Shown piece by piece: positions 13,058 through 20,885 of a stretch of 64,000 nucleotides of DNA. Origin of the DNA: Pseudomonas fortuita (lineage in GTDB: Bacteria > Pseudomonadota > Gammaproteobacteria > Pseudomonadales > Pseudomonadaceae). Position 1 is the first letter of the stretch; each line of letters starts with the position of its first letter. The stretch covers positions 1 through 64,000 of the forward strand of contig NZ_CP114035.2 of assembly GCF_026898135.2 (NCBI RefSeq), in the 5' to 3' direction. Both the position numbers and the translations under genes were made by a program. Under the pieces are notes generated by a model that was not told where the DNA came from, searched no databases, and worked only from the letters and a program-made list of their open reading frames with translations.

Positions 13058-13533
13058 TGACGAAATTTTCTGCGGGTGGTGGTGACACACAGTTTATGCG
13101 CATTAAATAGAGGTCCACTTCAAAAAATGGACTCTCCAAAATGCGGAATGCTCTCGTCTCAATCTCAGTGAACACCATCGCAAGCCTCCTGACTGCGCTT
13201 GTGCTTCACTGGATCACCCGTCCTCTTTCCGACCTCTCCATTCAGCCAATCACGGCCTCAAACTCTGGATCCAAGAGCTCTTCGTGCTCTTCGTAGATGA
13301 GAAATCTGGACCAGACAGCACGTTTCTGAACCACCCCATCAGAGCAAGCGTTCCCCTGGATTGAGCTATCTGGTGACGATTCGTTGAGTTTCTTCTCACT
13401 GCTAGGAAGAGCTCTGATTAAAAATTCGTGCTTCCTCAGAGGCTTAGCGATGGTGTCTGTAGAGGCTTTTCTGGAATGACGAGTAAGCTCCTGATGGAGG
13501 CGTTTTCTGCACTCCATCCCTCACGGGGACCGC

Positions 13534-13596
13534 TTGTCAAATCGAAAGGCCCTGCTATACAGTTCTTGTCAAAGGATTTGTCAAATGATGTAGAAT
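13534..13596 (+). promoter_or_regulatory. Promoter region with three TTGTCAAA direct repeats
   Basis: TTGTCAAA occurs at 13534, 13566 and 13578. The first contains a -35-like TTGTCA, 16 bases ahead of TATACA (13556-13561). The second is 19 bases ahead of TAGAAT (13591-13596). The repeats may be operators for the downstream three-gene unit; its own HTH protein is a candidate ligand. Confidence 0.5.
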
Positions 13597-13630
13597 CCGG
13601 TCCCTCGTTGGGCGCGGTGGAGGAGTTAAC

Positions 13631-14473
13631 ATGTCAGAACGCGAAGGGGTCTTAGCAAGGGCGCCGCTTATCTATGCGTTGAGCGTAATCAGATTTGCCC
13701 CGATTCTTAAGCTGCCAAAGCTGATCCCAGACATTCAGCACACGATCCGTCAGAGCCTCCCGGGCTTCTTCCAGATGGTCAAGGGCGTGCCGCCTGGGGT
13801 GATGCACAGCGGAGAACCGAATTCTTGGGCGTTCCTTAATCGGGATGCTGACTACGCGTGCGTGCTGGCCATGGATCACATGATCCTGCAAAGCACAAAT
13901 TATCTTCATTTTGATAACCACTTAGCGCTTTTCCGTGAGTGCATTGAGGCGCTGGTAGGGCAAGCAGGTGCATTGGATATCACCGCTATCGGGATGCGGT
14001 ACGTCGATAAAATTGAACCAGCTGAAGGTGAGACCCTAGCCGACTACCTTCCGGAAGCCATGCTCCCACTTAAATGCGATGAGCTAGCGGCGCATGGGAA
14101 AGTCCCCAAGGAGCAGCTTGGAATCTCTACTACCACCTACCATCTAGATCCGGAGTATCTGCACATCAGATGCTGGCGGCAGACTGGTATGTGGATACCG
14201 GAAGATTTGGTCGAGCCGGCCATGGTTTTCGAAATTGCTAAGCAATCGAGGAATTCATCCAAGCATGGTGCTCCTCTGCAAGGTGCATTTGTGCCTGTTA
14301 GCGAAAATGGTGCTCTTCTCGATACGGATGCGCATTGGCCGCTGCAGTTAGCCGAACGACTGGGAACCGAGGAGATCTGCACGAGACTCGACGGTTTGCA
14401 TAAGACTGCTAACTTTGCTTTTAGGACAGTCGCGAAAGATCATGCCTTTGAGGTTTGGGGGAAGGCGAAATGA
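13631..14473 (+). CDS. TIGR04255 family protein (function unknown)
   Basis: The 280-residue product resembles the sporadically distributed TIGR04255 family: an N-terminal LSVIRFAP-type strand, a middle part with YLHFDNHLALFRECIEAL, then GMRYVDKIEP, and a C-terminal segment with TEEICTRLDGLHKTANFAFR. The family has no established biochemical role and a patchy, island-associated distribution. The ATG at 13631 follows a strong GGAGGAG. The next gene's ATG overlaps its stop (ATGA) and a third gene follows after 2 bases, so the three form a tight operon. It begins the transposon's passenger region proper. A defence role is possible but unproven. Confidence 0.7.
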   Translation: MSEREGVLARAPLIYALSVIRFAPILKLPKLIPDIQHTIRQSLPGFFQMVKGVPPGVMHSGEPNSWAFLNRDADYACVLAMDHMILQSTNYLHFDNHLALFRECIEALVGQAGALDITAIGMRYVDKIEPAEGETLADYLPEAMLPLKCDELAAHGKVPKEQLGISTTTYHLDPEYLHIRCWRQTGMWIPEDLVEPAMVFEIAKQSRNSSKHGAPLQGAFVPVSENGALLDTDAHWPLQLAERLGTEEICTRLDGLHKTANFAFRTVAKDHAFEVWGKAK

Positions 14474-15153
14474 CTACAGCAATGAATGGGCAATGGATTG
14501 ATCCTACCGGGGCTGCTGTAAGCAGATCTTCTACTTGGGAAAACCCTGAAATTGCTCCGCGTGTAGGTAGCACGACAGCAAACCCTGTATTGGCGATTGC
14601 TTTCACAGCGATGCTGGCCGTTTCGGTAGTAGTCGCTCCTGGGACTGGCTCCCTGCCCTATCCACAACTTATCGGCTCAGCAGGCATGAGCTTTCATGGC
14701 GTGCATGCTGGTGCCTGGACCGAGGTGGACACCAGCCAGGATGCCAATGTTACCGAAGACGTAGCGCCGGCCTTAATCGAGGAGCTTAGGAGCGACTTCA
14801 AGTTGTCAGATAGCTCCATCGCGCAGATCTTCAACGTGTCTCGTCAGACCGTGTACAATTGGCGGACTGGAAAAACCGCCACGGGTTTTCCCGAGAGGCT
14901 TGCGGCTTTAACTGAGGCGTTGCGCCAAGTTAACGCCGAAGAAGCGCAGTATCTGCATCGGGTGCTTTTCTATCCAACCGCCGATGGCCGCCTGATTCAG
15001 GATGCGCTTTCGGATGAAGCGTGGAATCGAAATGGCGCTAAAGGTGTGTACGGAATGGTTGCGGAGTTGGCTGGCAAGGCGCAGCAGCTACGTGATAGGG
15101 ACCTCAAAACCATCGCCAGGTTAGAAAAATCGGGCGGTTCGAATTTGGTTTGA
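14470..15153 (+). CDS. Helix-turn-helix protein with a membrane segment
   Basis: The 227-residue protein has a hydrophobic segment at about 39-57 (PVLAIAFTAMLAVSVVVAP) and then a helix-turn-helix at about 112-132 (LSDSSIAQIFNVSRQTVYNW). The C-terminal half is helical. This layout suggests a membrane-tethered DNA-binding or adaptor protein. The ATG at 14470 overlaps the preceding stop and follows GGGGGAAGG; an in-frame ATG at 14455 lies deeper in the upstream gene. It is the middle gene of the three-gene unit. I recognise no named family beyond the HTH fold. Confidence 0.65.
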   Translation: MTTAMNGQWIDPTGAAVSRSSTWENPEIAPRVGSTTANPVLAIAFTAMLAVSVVVAPGTGSLPYPQLIGSAGMSFHGVHAGAWTEVDTSQDANVTEDVAPALIEELRSDFKLSDSSIAQIFNVSRQTVYNWRTGKTATGFPERLAALTEALRQVNAEEAQYLHRVLFYPTADGRLIQDALSDEAWNRNGAKGVYGMVAELAGKAQQLRDRDLKTIARLEKSGGSNLV

Positions 15154-15155
15154 TT

Positions 15156-16025
15156 ATGGCTGATACACCTGAGCAAGAGATCGTAAGTGCCATTAGCGCT
15201 GCTGGTTGGCTGCAAGGAGATACCGTCTCAGGTGACGCCTTGATTGAACACATATCCGAGGAGGTCCTGAAAGCCCAATTCGAGGGGGCGGCTCCAGCTT
15301 ATTGGATGTTGGCCTCCCATTCCTGCACGGTGCATGCACGCAACCTTTGTGATGCGCCGTGGATAGAGTGGATTGCCGTTAAGGTAAAGAAAAAGGCCTT
15401 CGATAAGCAGCTGCACGCCCTCAATCCACGTACGCTGCACCTGCAGCACGCGGAAAAGCAGGTTATGGAGCTCAAGATTCACAAGCGTGTGTGGACCAAG
15501 AGAGCCGTGCTTCCGACGCTCCACCGAAATCCGGTAATCACGCTGAGCGAAGAAAACGGTCAGTATTTCTCATACTGGATGTCCCACCATTACAACCGTA
15601 TTGCGATGCCGGACGAGTTGGTCAACCGCCTGAAGGCAGACCAAGGTGACGACGGCATGAAGGGCATCGCCGTGCTTGTCGACGATTTCCTCCATCAGAA
15701 CAACCAATTTTTCGCTAGTGCTTGGGTTTCCTTCAACCCCAAGGGCGAGATTCGCGACCCGGCTGAGCCCTACGAGGTGGTGTTCCGGTTTTTGACCAAA
15801 CGAGAGCACGCCAGGCGCGCAAATGAGCTGCACGACCAGCTGAATGAAGTGCTCGGGGTGGCCAGAAATCTCAACGATGGGCTGTACTTCGGTGGAGCAG
15901 ACGTCACGGTGCTACAAGACTTTACCATGCTCGATGCGGAAGACTTCGTGCGGTACAACCTTCACGACTGGCTCAGTGTTGGGGATACCGATGAAGATGA
16001 AGAAGGTGCCGATGATGCTGACTGA
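15156..16025 (+). CDS. Unknown protein, third gene of the TIGR04255 cassette
   Basis: The 289-residue soluble protein has no motif I recognise. It has a mixed alpha/beta pattern with aromatic-rich segments (YFSYWMSHHYNRIAMP), no signal peptide or membrane segment, and a strongly acidic tail (DTDEDEEGADDAD). The ATG at 15156 lies 2 bases after the previous stop; a TTG at 15150 would overlap it. Tight packing with the TIGR04255 and HTH genes suggests that the three act together. The function cannot be stated. Confidence 0.6.
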   Translation: MADTPEQEIVSAISAAGWLQGDTVSGDALIEHISEEVLKAQFEGAAPAYWMLASHSCTVHARNLCDAPWIEWIAVKVKKKAFDKQLHALNPRTLHLQHAEKQVMELKIHKRVWTKRAVLPTLHRNPVITLSEENGQYFSYWMSHHYNRIAMPDELVNRLKADQGDDGMKGIAVLVDDFLHQNNQFFASAWVSFNPKGEIRDPAEPYEVVFRFLTKREHARRANELHDQLNEVLGVARNLNDGLYFGGADVTVLQDFTMLDAEDFVRYNLHDWLSVGDTDEDEEGADDAD

Positions 16026-16335
16026 GCTGCTATCGGCCTCCCCTTTAGGATCTGGGTTTGACCTTAGCTGACCGGCTGCTCTACAAACCAATTGATTTTC
16101 TCCGGAGCCGGTGTCACTGTCGCTCCAAGAATAGCCCCCACGCCTCGGGCAGGTCCCAGACCTGTACTGCGCATCAGGGGGTTAGTTGTTTCTAGGGCCC
16201 GCCCAGGTCGATCAGGCATGCTTTGGGCTGGCCTCAAACCAGTGGGTGACCACCAAAAGGGTCAGTTAGGCCTACTGCTGCCTATCCTCGCTCGTTACCA
16301 TCCAGAAACCCTCTATTGATACGGTTTCAGCAAAG
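16026..16335. other. 310-base gap without a supported gene
   Basis: No convincing coding sequence, terminator or repeat was seen. It probably holds the promoter for the gene at 16336. Confidence 0.5.
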
Positions 16336-17259
16336 ATGGATGTCTATAAGCTCCGCATCGAAGACACAGAAAGCAAGATCATCGACAAGGAAGGTTTCGA
16401 GGCCGAGACCTTCCGCAGAGATCCGTGGTACCAGCCTGGAAGTGCGGGCAAGCTAGCTCAGTTTGCTGTATGCCCGGCATGCGACAACCCTGTCCAGCTG
16501 GTTGGGCTGTATGAGCTACCGCCTAACGTGAAGAACCCATTCGGGAAACATGCTACTAAGAGCATTCGCGGCATCGCTCCATTTGATAGTGAGGCCCGTA
16601 ACGATTGCCCGTACTTCAAGCCTCGCCAGCATAAGAAAACAGAACGAAAAACCAGGTTTGACGGCGTCCCGCGGAAGATTCTCAAGCTATTGATCGAACA
16701 GTTCGATCGCGTGGTTTACATCCTGGAGAAAGAGACCCAACTGGTCCTTTCCGAGAACGCGTTGAGAGGCATGCTGCAGCGTTACAAGGGAGAGCGTGGC
16801 TACCTCTATACCGGCGCGACGCTTCGCAATGTGCCATGGATCTTTGCTTACATGTCGGACGCCACCCGCCTGTTTGGCCAGAAGGTCAGTGGAAATGCTG
16901 AGCTGGTGAAAGCTATTGCCGCTGAGGTGCCGGGGGCGGAAATCAGCAGCACTGGTCGGCTGGAATCGAAGAAGGTGCCTGGTTCGAAGGCGGCATATTT
17001 TGATCTCAAAATGAGTTTCATCCGCCATCGAATCGTCAAAGACAGTGAAGCGTCTGGCTTGGTTGAAAGCATGGAGTTTGTAGTGTCACAGCCTCGCGGA
17101 GGTGAGCTTGAGCACATTCACAAGGAAGTCATCAAATTCGATTCGGCTTGGTTCGAATCTCTTATCCGGATGCCGGTTGATCATCCTTATCGCAGAATGG
17201 ATAGAGTGAAGATGGCCCGGGAGGAACTGGGCGATCTGCTGGAGCTGACTCAGGCCTGA
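16336..17259 (+). CDS. Unknown protein with a possible zinc knuckle
   Basis: The 307-residue product has C46-x2-C49 (CPACD), H72 and C91 (CPYF), spaced so that they could bind one zinc. The rest is basic and helical, with no membrane segment. The start at 16336 is preceded only by AGCAAAG, a weak ribosome site. It stands alone between two gaps, downstream of the TIGR04255 cassette and upstream of a large palindrome. No family was recognised. Confidence 0.55.
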   Translation: MDVYKLRIEDTESKIIDKEGFEAETFRRDPWYQPGSAGKLAQFAVCPACDNPVQLVGLYELPPNVKNPFGKHATKSIRGIAPFDSEARNDCPYFKPRQHKKTERKTRFDGVPRKILKLLIEQFDRVVYILEKETQLVLSENALRGMLQRYKGERGYLYTGATLRNVPWIFAYMSDATRLFGQKVSGNAELVKAIAAEVPGAEISSTGRLESKKVPGSKAAYFDLKMSFIRHRIVKDSEASGLVESMEFVVSQPRGGELEHIHKEVIKFDSAWFESLIRMPVDHPYRRMDRVKMAREELGDLLELTQA

Positions 17260-17270
17260 GGAGGCCTGCT

Positions 17271-17328
17271 GTAAACCACTTTTTTTCACTGTAAACCACA
17301 GTGGTTTACAGTGAAAAAAGTGGTTTAC
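17271..17328. repeat. 58-bp near-perfect palindrome with four GTAAACCAC units
   Basis: GTAAACCAC occurs at 17271-17279 and 17291-17299, and its complement GTGGTTTAC at 17301-17309 and 17320-17328. Between the outer and inner units are T7-CACT on the left and AGTG-A6 on the right, so the arms differ by a single base. The inner 19 bases form a palindrome around one central A. It starts 12 bases after the stop of the gene ending at 17259. It may be a multi-operator site, a recombinase target or a very stable RNA hairpin. The sequence alone does not decide. Confidence 0.85.
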
Positions 17329-17479
17329 AACGTAGCTATGACACGCGCCCTGGCCACTCCCCAGGCCAGCGCGCTCCTCATTGGTTCGTTCAGCCGGACG
17401 TCGAACACCTGTGCTGCTCGGGGCCTTGCCACGCCGCGGTGTCCTATAATTCATCTTCAGCTGAATGGAGCAAAATGTT

Positions 17480-17689
17480 GTGAAGCGCACATTCATTGGA
17501 ATGGTCGAGGCTGGTGAGCCACTGATGAGGCAAGCGCTTGAAGCTATCCGACAGGCCCACGAAGCGGAGGCTGCTGGATTGCCAGACCTTGAGGTACAGC
17601 GTCTTCACCTATTGGCAGATTCGCTCTATCAGGCGGTCATTGATTTTCAGCTCCTCAAAGCAGGTAAACCACCGTCGACTATCCAGTGA
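17480..17689 (+). CDS. Small unknown protein, first of a tandem paralogous pair
   Basis: The 69-residue helical protein contains AIRQAHEAEAAGLPDLEV and LADSLYQAVIDFQLLKAG. The next small gene encodes the same pattern, so the two arose by duplication. The GTG at 17480 is chosen because GGAG lies 9 bases upstream; an ATG at 17465 has no ribosome site. A good -10 (TATAAT, 17445-17450) precedes it. The function is unknown; the large palindrome 150 bp upstream may control the pair. Confidence 0.5.
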   Translation: MKRTFIGMVEAGEPLMRQALEAIRQAHEAEAAGLPDLEVQRLHLLADSLYQAVIDFQLLKAGKPPSTIQ

Positions 17690-17703
17690 GGACCTGCCGC
17701 TAC

Positions 17704-17910
17704 ATGACGAAAAAGATACCAGCTCTTCTCCCCGACCACCCCATGTATACCGACGCAGTGGATGCGATGAAGCAATACCACGAGGCGCAGGCTTCTGGCT
17801 CATCTGCCGAAGAGGTTGAGCGCCTGCGTCAAATCGCAGAATCACAATTTCGGGCTGTCAGCGAGTATCAGCTCAACGCTCTGGGATATCAGTCTCGTCG
17901 TCCGCACTGA
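17704..17910 (+). CDS. Small unknown protein, second of a tandem paralogous pair
   Basis: The 68-residue product (MTKKIPALLPDHPMYTDAVD...) carries AMKQYHEAQASGSSAEEVERL and IAESQFRAVSEYQLNALG, which align with the preceding small protein across about 45 residues. The ATG at 17704 lies 14 bases after the previous stop; a GTG at 17686 overlaps that stop. No membrane segment or known domain was seen. A terminator-like hairpin follows at 18023-18052. Confidence 0.5.
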   Translation: MTKKIPALLPDHPMYTDAVDAMKQYHEAQASGSSAEEVERLRQIAESQFRAVSEYQLNALGYQSRRPH

Positions 17911-18304
17911 AGGGATAACCGATCCGGAGGTAGCTTCAGAATCCATCAAGCCAAGCGGAAGACTCACGACGCGGTCCGATTGATCAGCGAGACGGTCGGG
18001 AGGGTTTGCACACAGCCCCAAAAAAAAAGCAGCTCCCGAGAGCTGCTTTTTTCTTACTCCCCCTTTTTGTGCTTGTGGGGTTTCAGGTCCGGATGGTCCT
18101 TCTGCTTTTCAGGGGTGACTCGCTGCCTTTTGTCCGGAGTGCCATCTTCATTGGTGCGCTTTGGGCCTGGCTTGATGCTCATGCAAAACTTCCTTTTCCG
18201 CTTGGGTTGTTGAATGCAGCTATGTAATTAGTCCAGCTTCTCTCAGCTGTCAAAGCAGGCTGGTGCAGAACCGCCTGGCCGATGATCCGGTCCACATCGA
18301 ACAT
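17911..18304. other. Gap between convergent genes
   Basis: It holds the bidirectional terminator at 18023-18052. The remaining 250 bases before the eptA stop show no supported gene. Confidence 0.55.
18023..18052. terminator. Bidirectional terminator between small genes and eptA
   Basis: GCAGCTC-CCGA-GAGCTGC is flanked by A-runs on the left and T-runs on the right, so it can stop transcripts from both directions. Confidence 0.88.
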
Positions 18305-20002
18305 TCAGAGGCCAGAATAAGAGCCTCCGACAAAGGGCTTACAAGGGGCAGTGAAATCCAGCGCTGAGCGATACGAAGACGTCTGGACGTTCATCATGCC
18401 GAGCACGGTGTGGAACAGGTTGTCGTGGCTCAGCGGTGACGTGGTTTGAGCTTTCAAACAACCCACGTTGACCTTTTCGCTCTTCGCGAGCGAGTCAGAC
18501 ATCCAAAGTACCAACGGCACCTTTGTTTGCTCGTCAGGAGCCATCGCGTAAGGCAGCCCGTGTAGATAGAGCCCACCCTCCCCCAGCGATTCGCCGTGGT
18601 CCGAAACGTACATCAGCGCAGTGTCGAACTTGGTGTTGGCCGCCAGGATATCGATGAGATTTGCAGTCACATAATCGGTGTAGAGGATTGAGTTGTCGTA
18701 GGCATTGACCACCTCCTCCTGCTTACATTTGTCGAGCTCGTTGGTCTCGCACACCGGTGCGAATTTCTTGAATTGCGAGGGGTAGCGCTTGTAGTAGGCC
18801 GGGCCGTGACTGCCTTTGTAGTGGAGCACCAGGACAGCATCGCCTTCCTGGCGCTTGATGAAGTCTTGCATCTCCGTGAGCAGCACCCCGTCCTTACACT
18901 CCTCGCTGGTGCACAGTTGGGAATCCGCGTGAGAGGCAGCCTTGTGGTTGGGAACCCTGTCGCAGACCCCTTTGCACCCCGAGTTGTTGTCAGTCCACAT
19001 GACACTGATGCCAGCGCGTTGAAGCACGTCGAGCAGCCCTTCTCGGCTCTTGGCCAAGCCATCTTTGTACTGGGCCTTACCCACGTCCAGGAACATGCAT
19101 GGCAGCGAGACCGCGGTAGCGGTACCGCAGGAGCTCACGTTCGTGAAGCTAATGACATTTCGCTTTTCTAGTTCCGGATTCGTTTCACGGGAGTAGCCGT
19201 TGAGGGAGAAGTTGGCGGAGCGAGCGGTCTCTCCTACTGCCAGTACCAGCAGCCTGGGTTTACGAGCCGCACCCTGTCGATTAACTACCGCATCAGTACC
19301 AATGGCCGTCAGCGTTTTAGGTGAGGCCAGCTGACGCTTCAGGTACCCATGGCCAGCCGCAAACAAGTTGGTAGGTACCAGAATCAGCCGGATCTCCCGA
19401 TTGTTGCGCAGCAAGGAGGCATACGACTGGTACTGACTCAACGCGATGCCAGATAAGGTCAACAGAGCGAGCGACAGAGCAATGAACCTGCTGACCAAAG
19501 CTTTGGCCCAAGGCTTGCGCCGGAGGGGAACCCGGGCAATCAGGTAGACGGGCAACACCCCAACCATTGCGACCCAAAGACCGAGCTTCCAATTCAGCAG
19601 CTCGGTTGCCTCAGCGACGTCGGTCTCCACAACGTTGGTGAACATTGTGTAATCGATCACGATGCCGTAGGCATTCATGAAGTAACTCGCAAAAGACGCG
19701 CTGATCAGTACCAGGCACAGTATGGGTTTGGCCAGCCGCCCCCATGACAGCAAGCTCAGAACGGTAAACACCCATGCGAATACTATGACTGGGAGGCTAG
19801 CCGCTAGCTGCCAGTTCACTTCATCGGTTTTGAATACCAGCTTCCAGAGCACGTTCCAGAGCTCAGCGTTCGCGAATAGCAGTAACCAAAAAGTCACCAG
19901 GCCGATTAGCAAATTAGTACTGATGCCTTTCTGCCGCGCATTGCGAATAGCAAAGATCCATTTGCTTAACAGGGTGTGAACAATGGATTTGGAAGGTGTC
20001 AT
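18305..20002 (-). CDS. eptA: Lipid A phosphoethanolamine transferase EptA
   Basis: EptA moves phosphoethanolamine from phosphatidylethanolamine to lipid A phosphates at the periplasmic face of the inner membrane. This lowers negative surface charge and usually raises polymyxin tolerance. The 565-residue product has five N-terminal membrane helices (about 30-185) and a periplasmic sulfatase-fold domain with the zinc ligand E258 (VGETARSANF), the nucleophile T294 (SSCGTATAVSLPC) and VSDHGESLGE. The ATG at 20002 is preferred over TTG at 20008. A copy of the transposon-wide 15-bp box (20234-20248) lies upstream, between this gene and the zinc-ribbon/CDF genes, suggesting metal-linked control. Confidence 0.93.
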   Translation of the reverse strand: MTPSKSIVHTLLSKWIFAIRNARQKGISTNLLIGLVTFWLLLFANAELWNVLWKLVFKTDEVNWQLAASLPVIVFAWVFTVLSLLSWGRLAKPILCLVLISASFASYFMNAYGIVIDYTMFTNVVETDVAEATELLNWKLGLWVAMVGVLPVYLIARVPLRRKPWAKALVSRFIALSLALLTLSGIALSQYQSYASLLRNNREIRLILVPTNLFAAGHGYLKRQLASPKTLTAIGTDAVVNRQGAARKPRLLVLAVGETARSANFSLNGYSRETNPELEKRNVISFTNVSSCGTATAVSLPCMFLDVGKAQYKDGLAKSREGLLDVLQRAGISVMWTDNNSGCKGVCDRVPNHKAASHADSQLCTSEECKDGVLLTEMQDFIKRQEGDAVLVLHYKGSHGPAYYKRYPSQFKKFAPVCETNELDKCKQEEVVNAYDNSILYTDYVTANLIDILAANTKFDTALMYVSDHGESLGEGGLYLHGLPYAMAPDEQTKVPLVLWMSDSLAKSEKVNVGCLKAQTTSPLSHDNLFHTVLGMMNVQTSSYRSALDFTAPCKPFVGGSYSGL

Positions 20003-20492
20003 TATCAAACTCTGGAAGCTGCTTATCCATGGCGGTAGCTATGGAGTTAGCGGGAGCTACAAGGCAAACCGTCGACAGATGCTGAGCGATTGCGCAATGT
20101 GCGGAGCGTCAGAGGCCTTAGGCCCCTAGGCGTTGGGGACGCTTAGTATGTGTGAGGCATAGGGATAAAAAGAGAAATGAATCTCGCTGAGCGCATTATT
20201 TCCGGGACCTGATAACGACACGATGACCTCGGGATTACAATGCTGACAGAAATCCAATTACTGCTGTTTTGATTGTCATTGATCACGCTATGATCAAAAT
20301 TAGGGGGATACTACCCACCAAAAGCAATGCTCCGCTCAGCTAGATAAATTTAATTTCACAAACAAAACGGTTTCGTTTTGTCGTAGGCTAATTTTGAACT
20401 TTCAATTCAACTTACAAGTCTTTCTCGCGAGCAGAATATTATTTTCAACTTTTGCTCGTTAATATGTCACCCATCAATGAGGGGCGAATACC
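20003..20492. other. Divergent intergenic region between eptA and the zinc-ribbon gene
   Basis: The 490-base AT-rich region contains the 15-bp box at 20234-20248 and must carry promoters for both directions. No gene is supported. Confidence 0.6.
20234..20248. promoter_or_regulatory. Transposon regulon box, copy 1 (eptA / zinc-ribbon region)
   Basis: ATTACAATGCTGACA, part of a longer block (ATGACC.CG.GGATTACAATG) repeated at 29645-29670. It matches consensus ATTACAAWTYYGTMA with changes at the centre. Confidence 0.65.
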
Positions 20493-20831
20493 ATGAGCTT
20501 TTTCAAAAACATCCTGGGCGGGCACCATGGCCGTGGAAACCACGGTGGAGGCAAGCACCACAGCGGGGGACATGGGGCCGAGCAATATGATCGCCATGGC
20601 CGGCAGCAGGGCTGCGACGGCGGTAATCAGGTGTATGACGGCGGGCGCCCTCCCACTCCTGCCCCCATCAAAGATCTGCAGGGCTGCAGGCAGTGCCGGA
20701 CGGCCAACGATCCGTCAGCACGCTTTTGTCTAAACTGCGGAACACCGCTATCGAGTGGTTGCACCGCCTGCGGCTCGCTGCTGAGTGCAGGAGCAAGATT
20801 TTGCAGTCACTGTGGCCAAGCGACGCTCTAA
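20493..20831 (+). CDS. His/Gly-rich double zinc-ribbon protein
   Basis: The 112-residue protein starts with a His/Gly-rich tract (HHGRGNHGGGKHHSGGHG, residues 11-28). It ends with two zinc ribbons: C65-x2-C68/C79-x2-C82 and C90-x2-C93/C104-x2-C107. It has no signal peptide or membrane segment, so it should be cytoplasmic. The ATG at 20493 follows GAGGGGCG. The CzcD-like transporter starts 54 bases after it. I infer a zinc or nickel buffer or metallochaperone feeding the exporter; this is not an established role. Confidence 0.75.
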   Translation: MSFFKNILGGHHGRGNHGGGKHHSGGHGAEQYDRHGRQQGCDGGNQVYDGGRPPTPAPIKDLQGCRQCRTANDPSARFCLNCGTPLSSGCTACGSLLSAGARFCSHCGQATL

Positions 20832-20885
20832 GGCTAGGTAGACAGGAAGGCCAACGAGACCACAACCCTGCGCAAGGAGAAATAC

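Larger units (their letters stand above)
12986..13630. other. Non-coding stretch between turC and the TIGR04255 cassette
   Basis: It contains a GC-rich hairpin (13027-13057) downstream of turC without a T-run, no supported gene in about 500 bases, and then three TTGTCAAA repeats with a candidate promoter just upstream of 13631. Confidence 0.6.

Noticed and set aside
13242..13517. 91-codon leftward frame upstream of the TIGR04255 gene
   Set aside because: No ribosome site or domain; kept as non-coding.
6213..17910. A shorter transposon ending after the small paralogous genes near 18 kb
   Set aside because: No matching inverted repeat or target duplication was found there, whereas the 49167 boundary matches in both respects.
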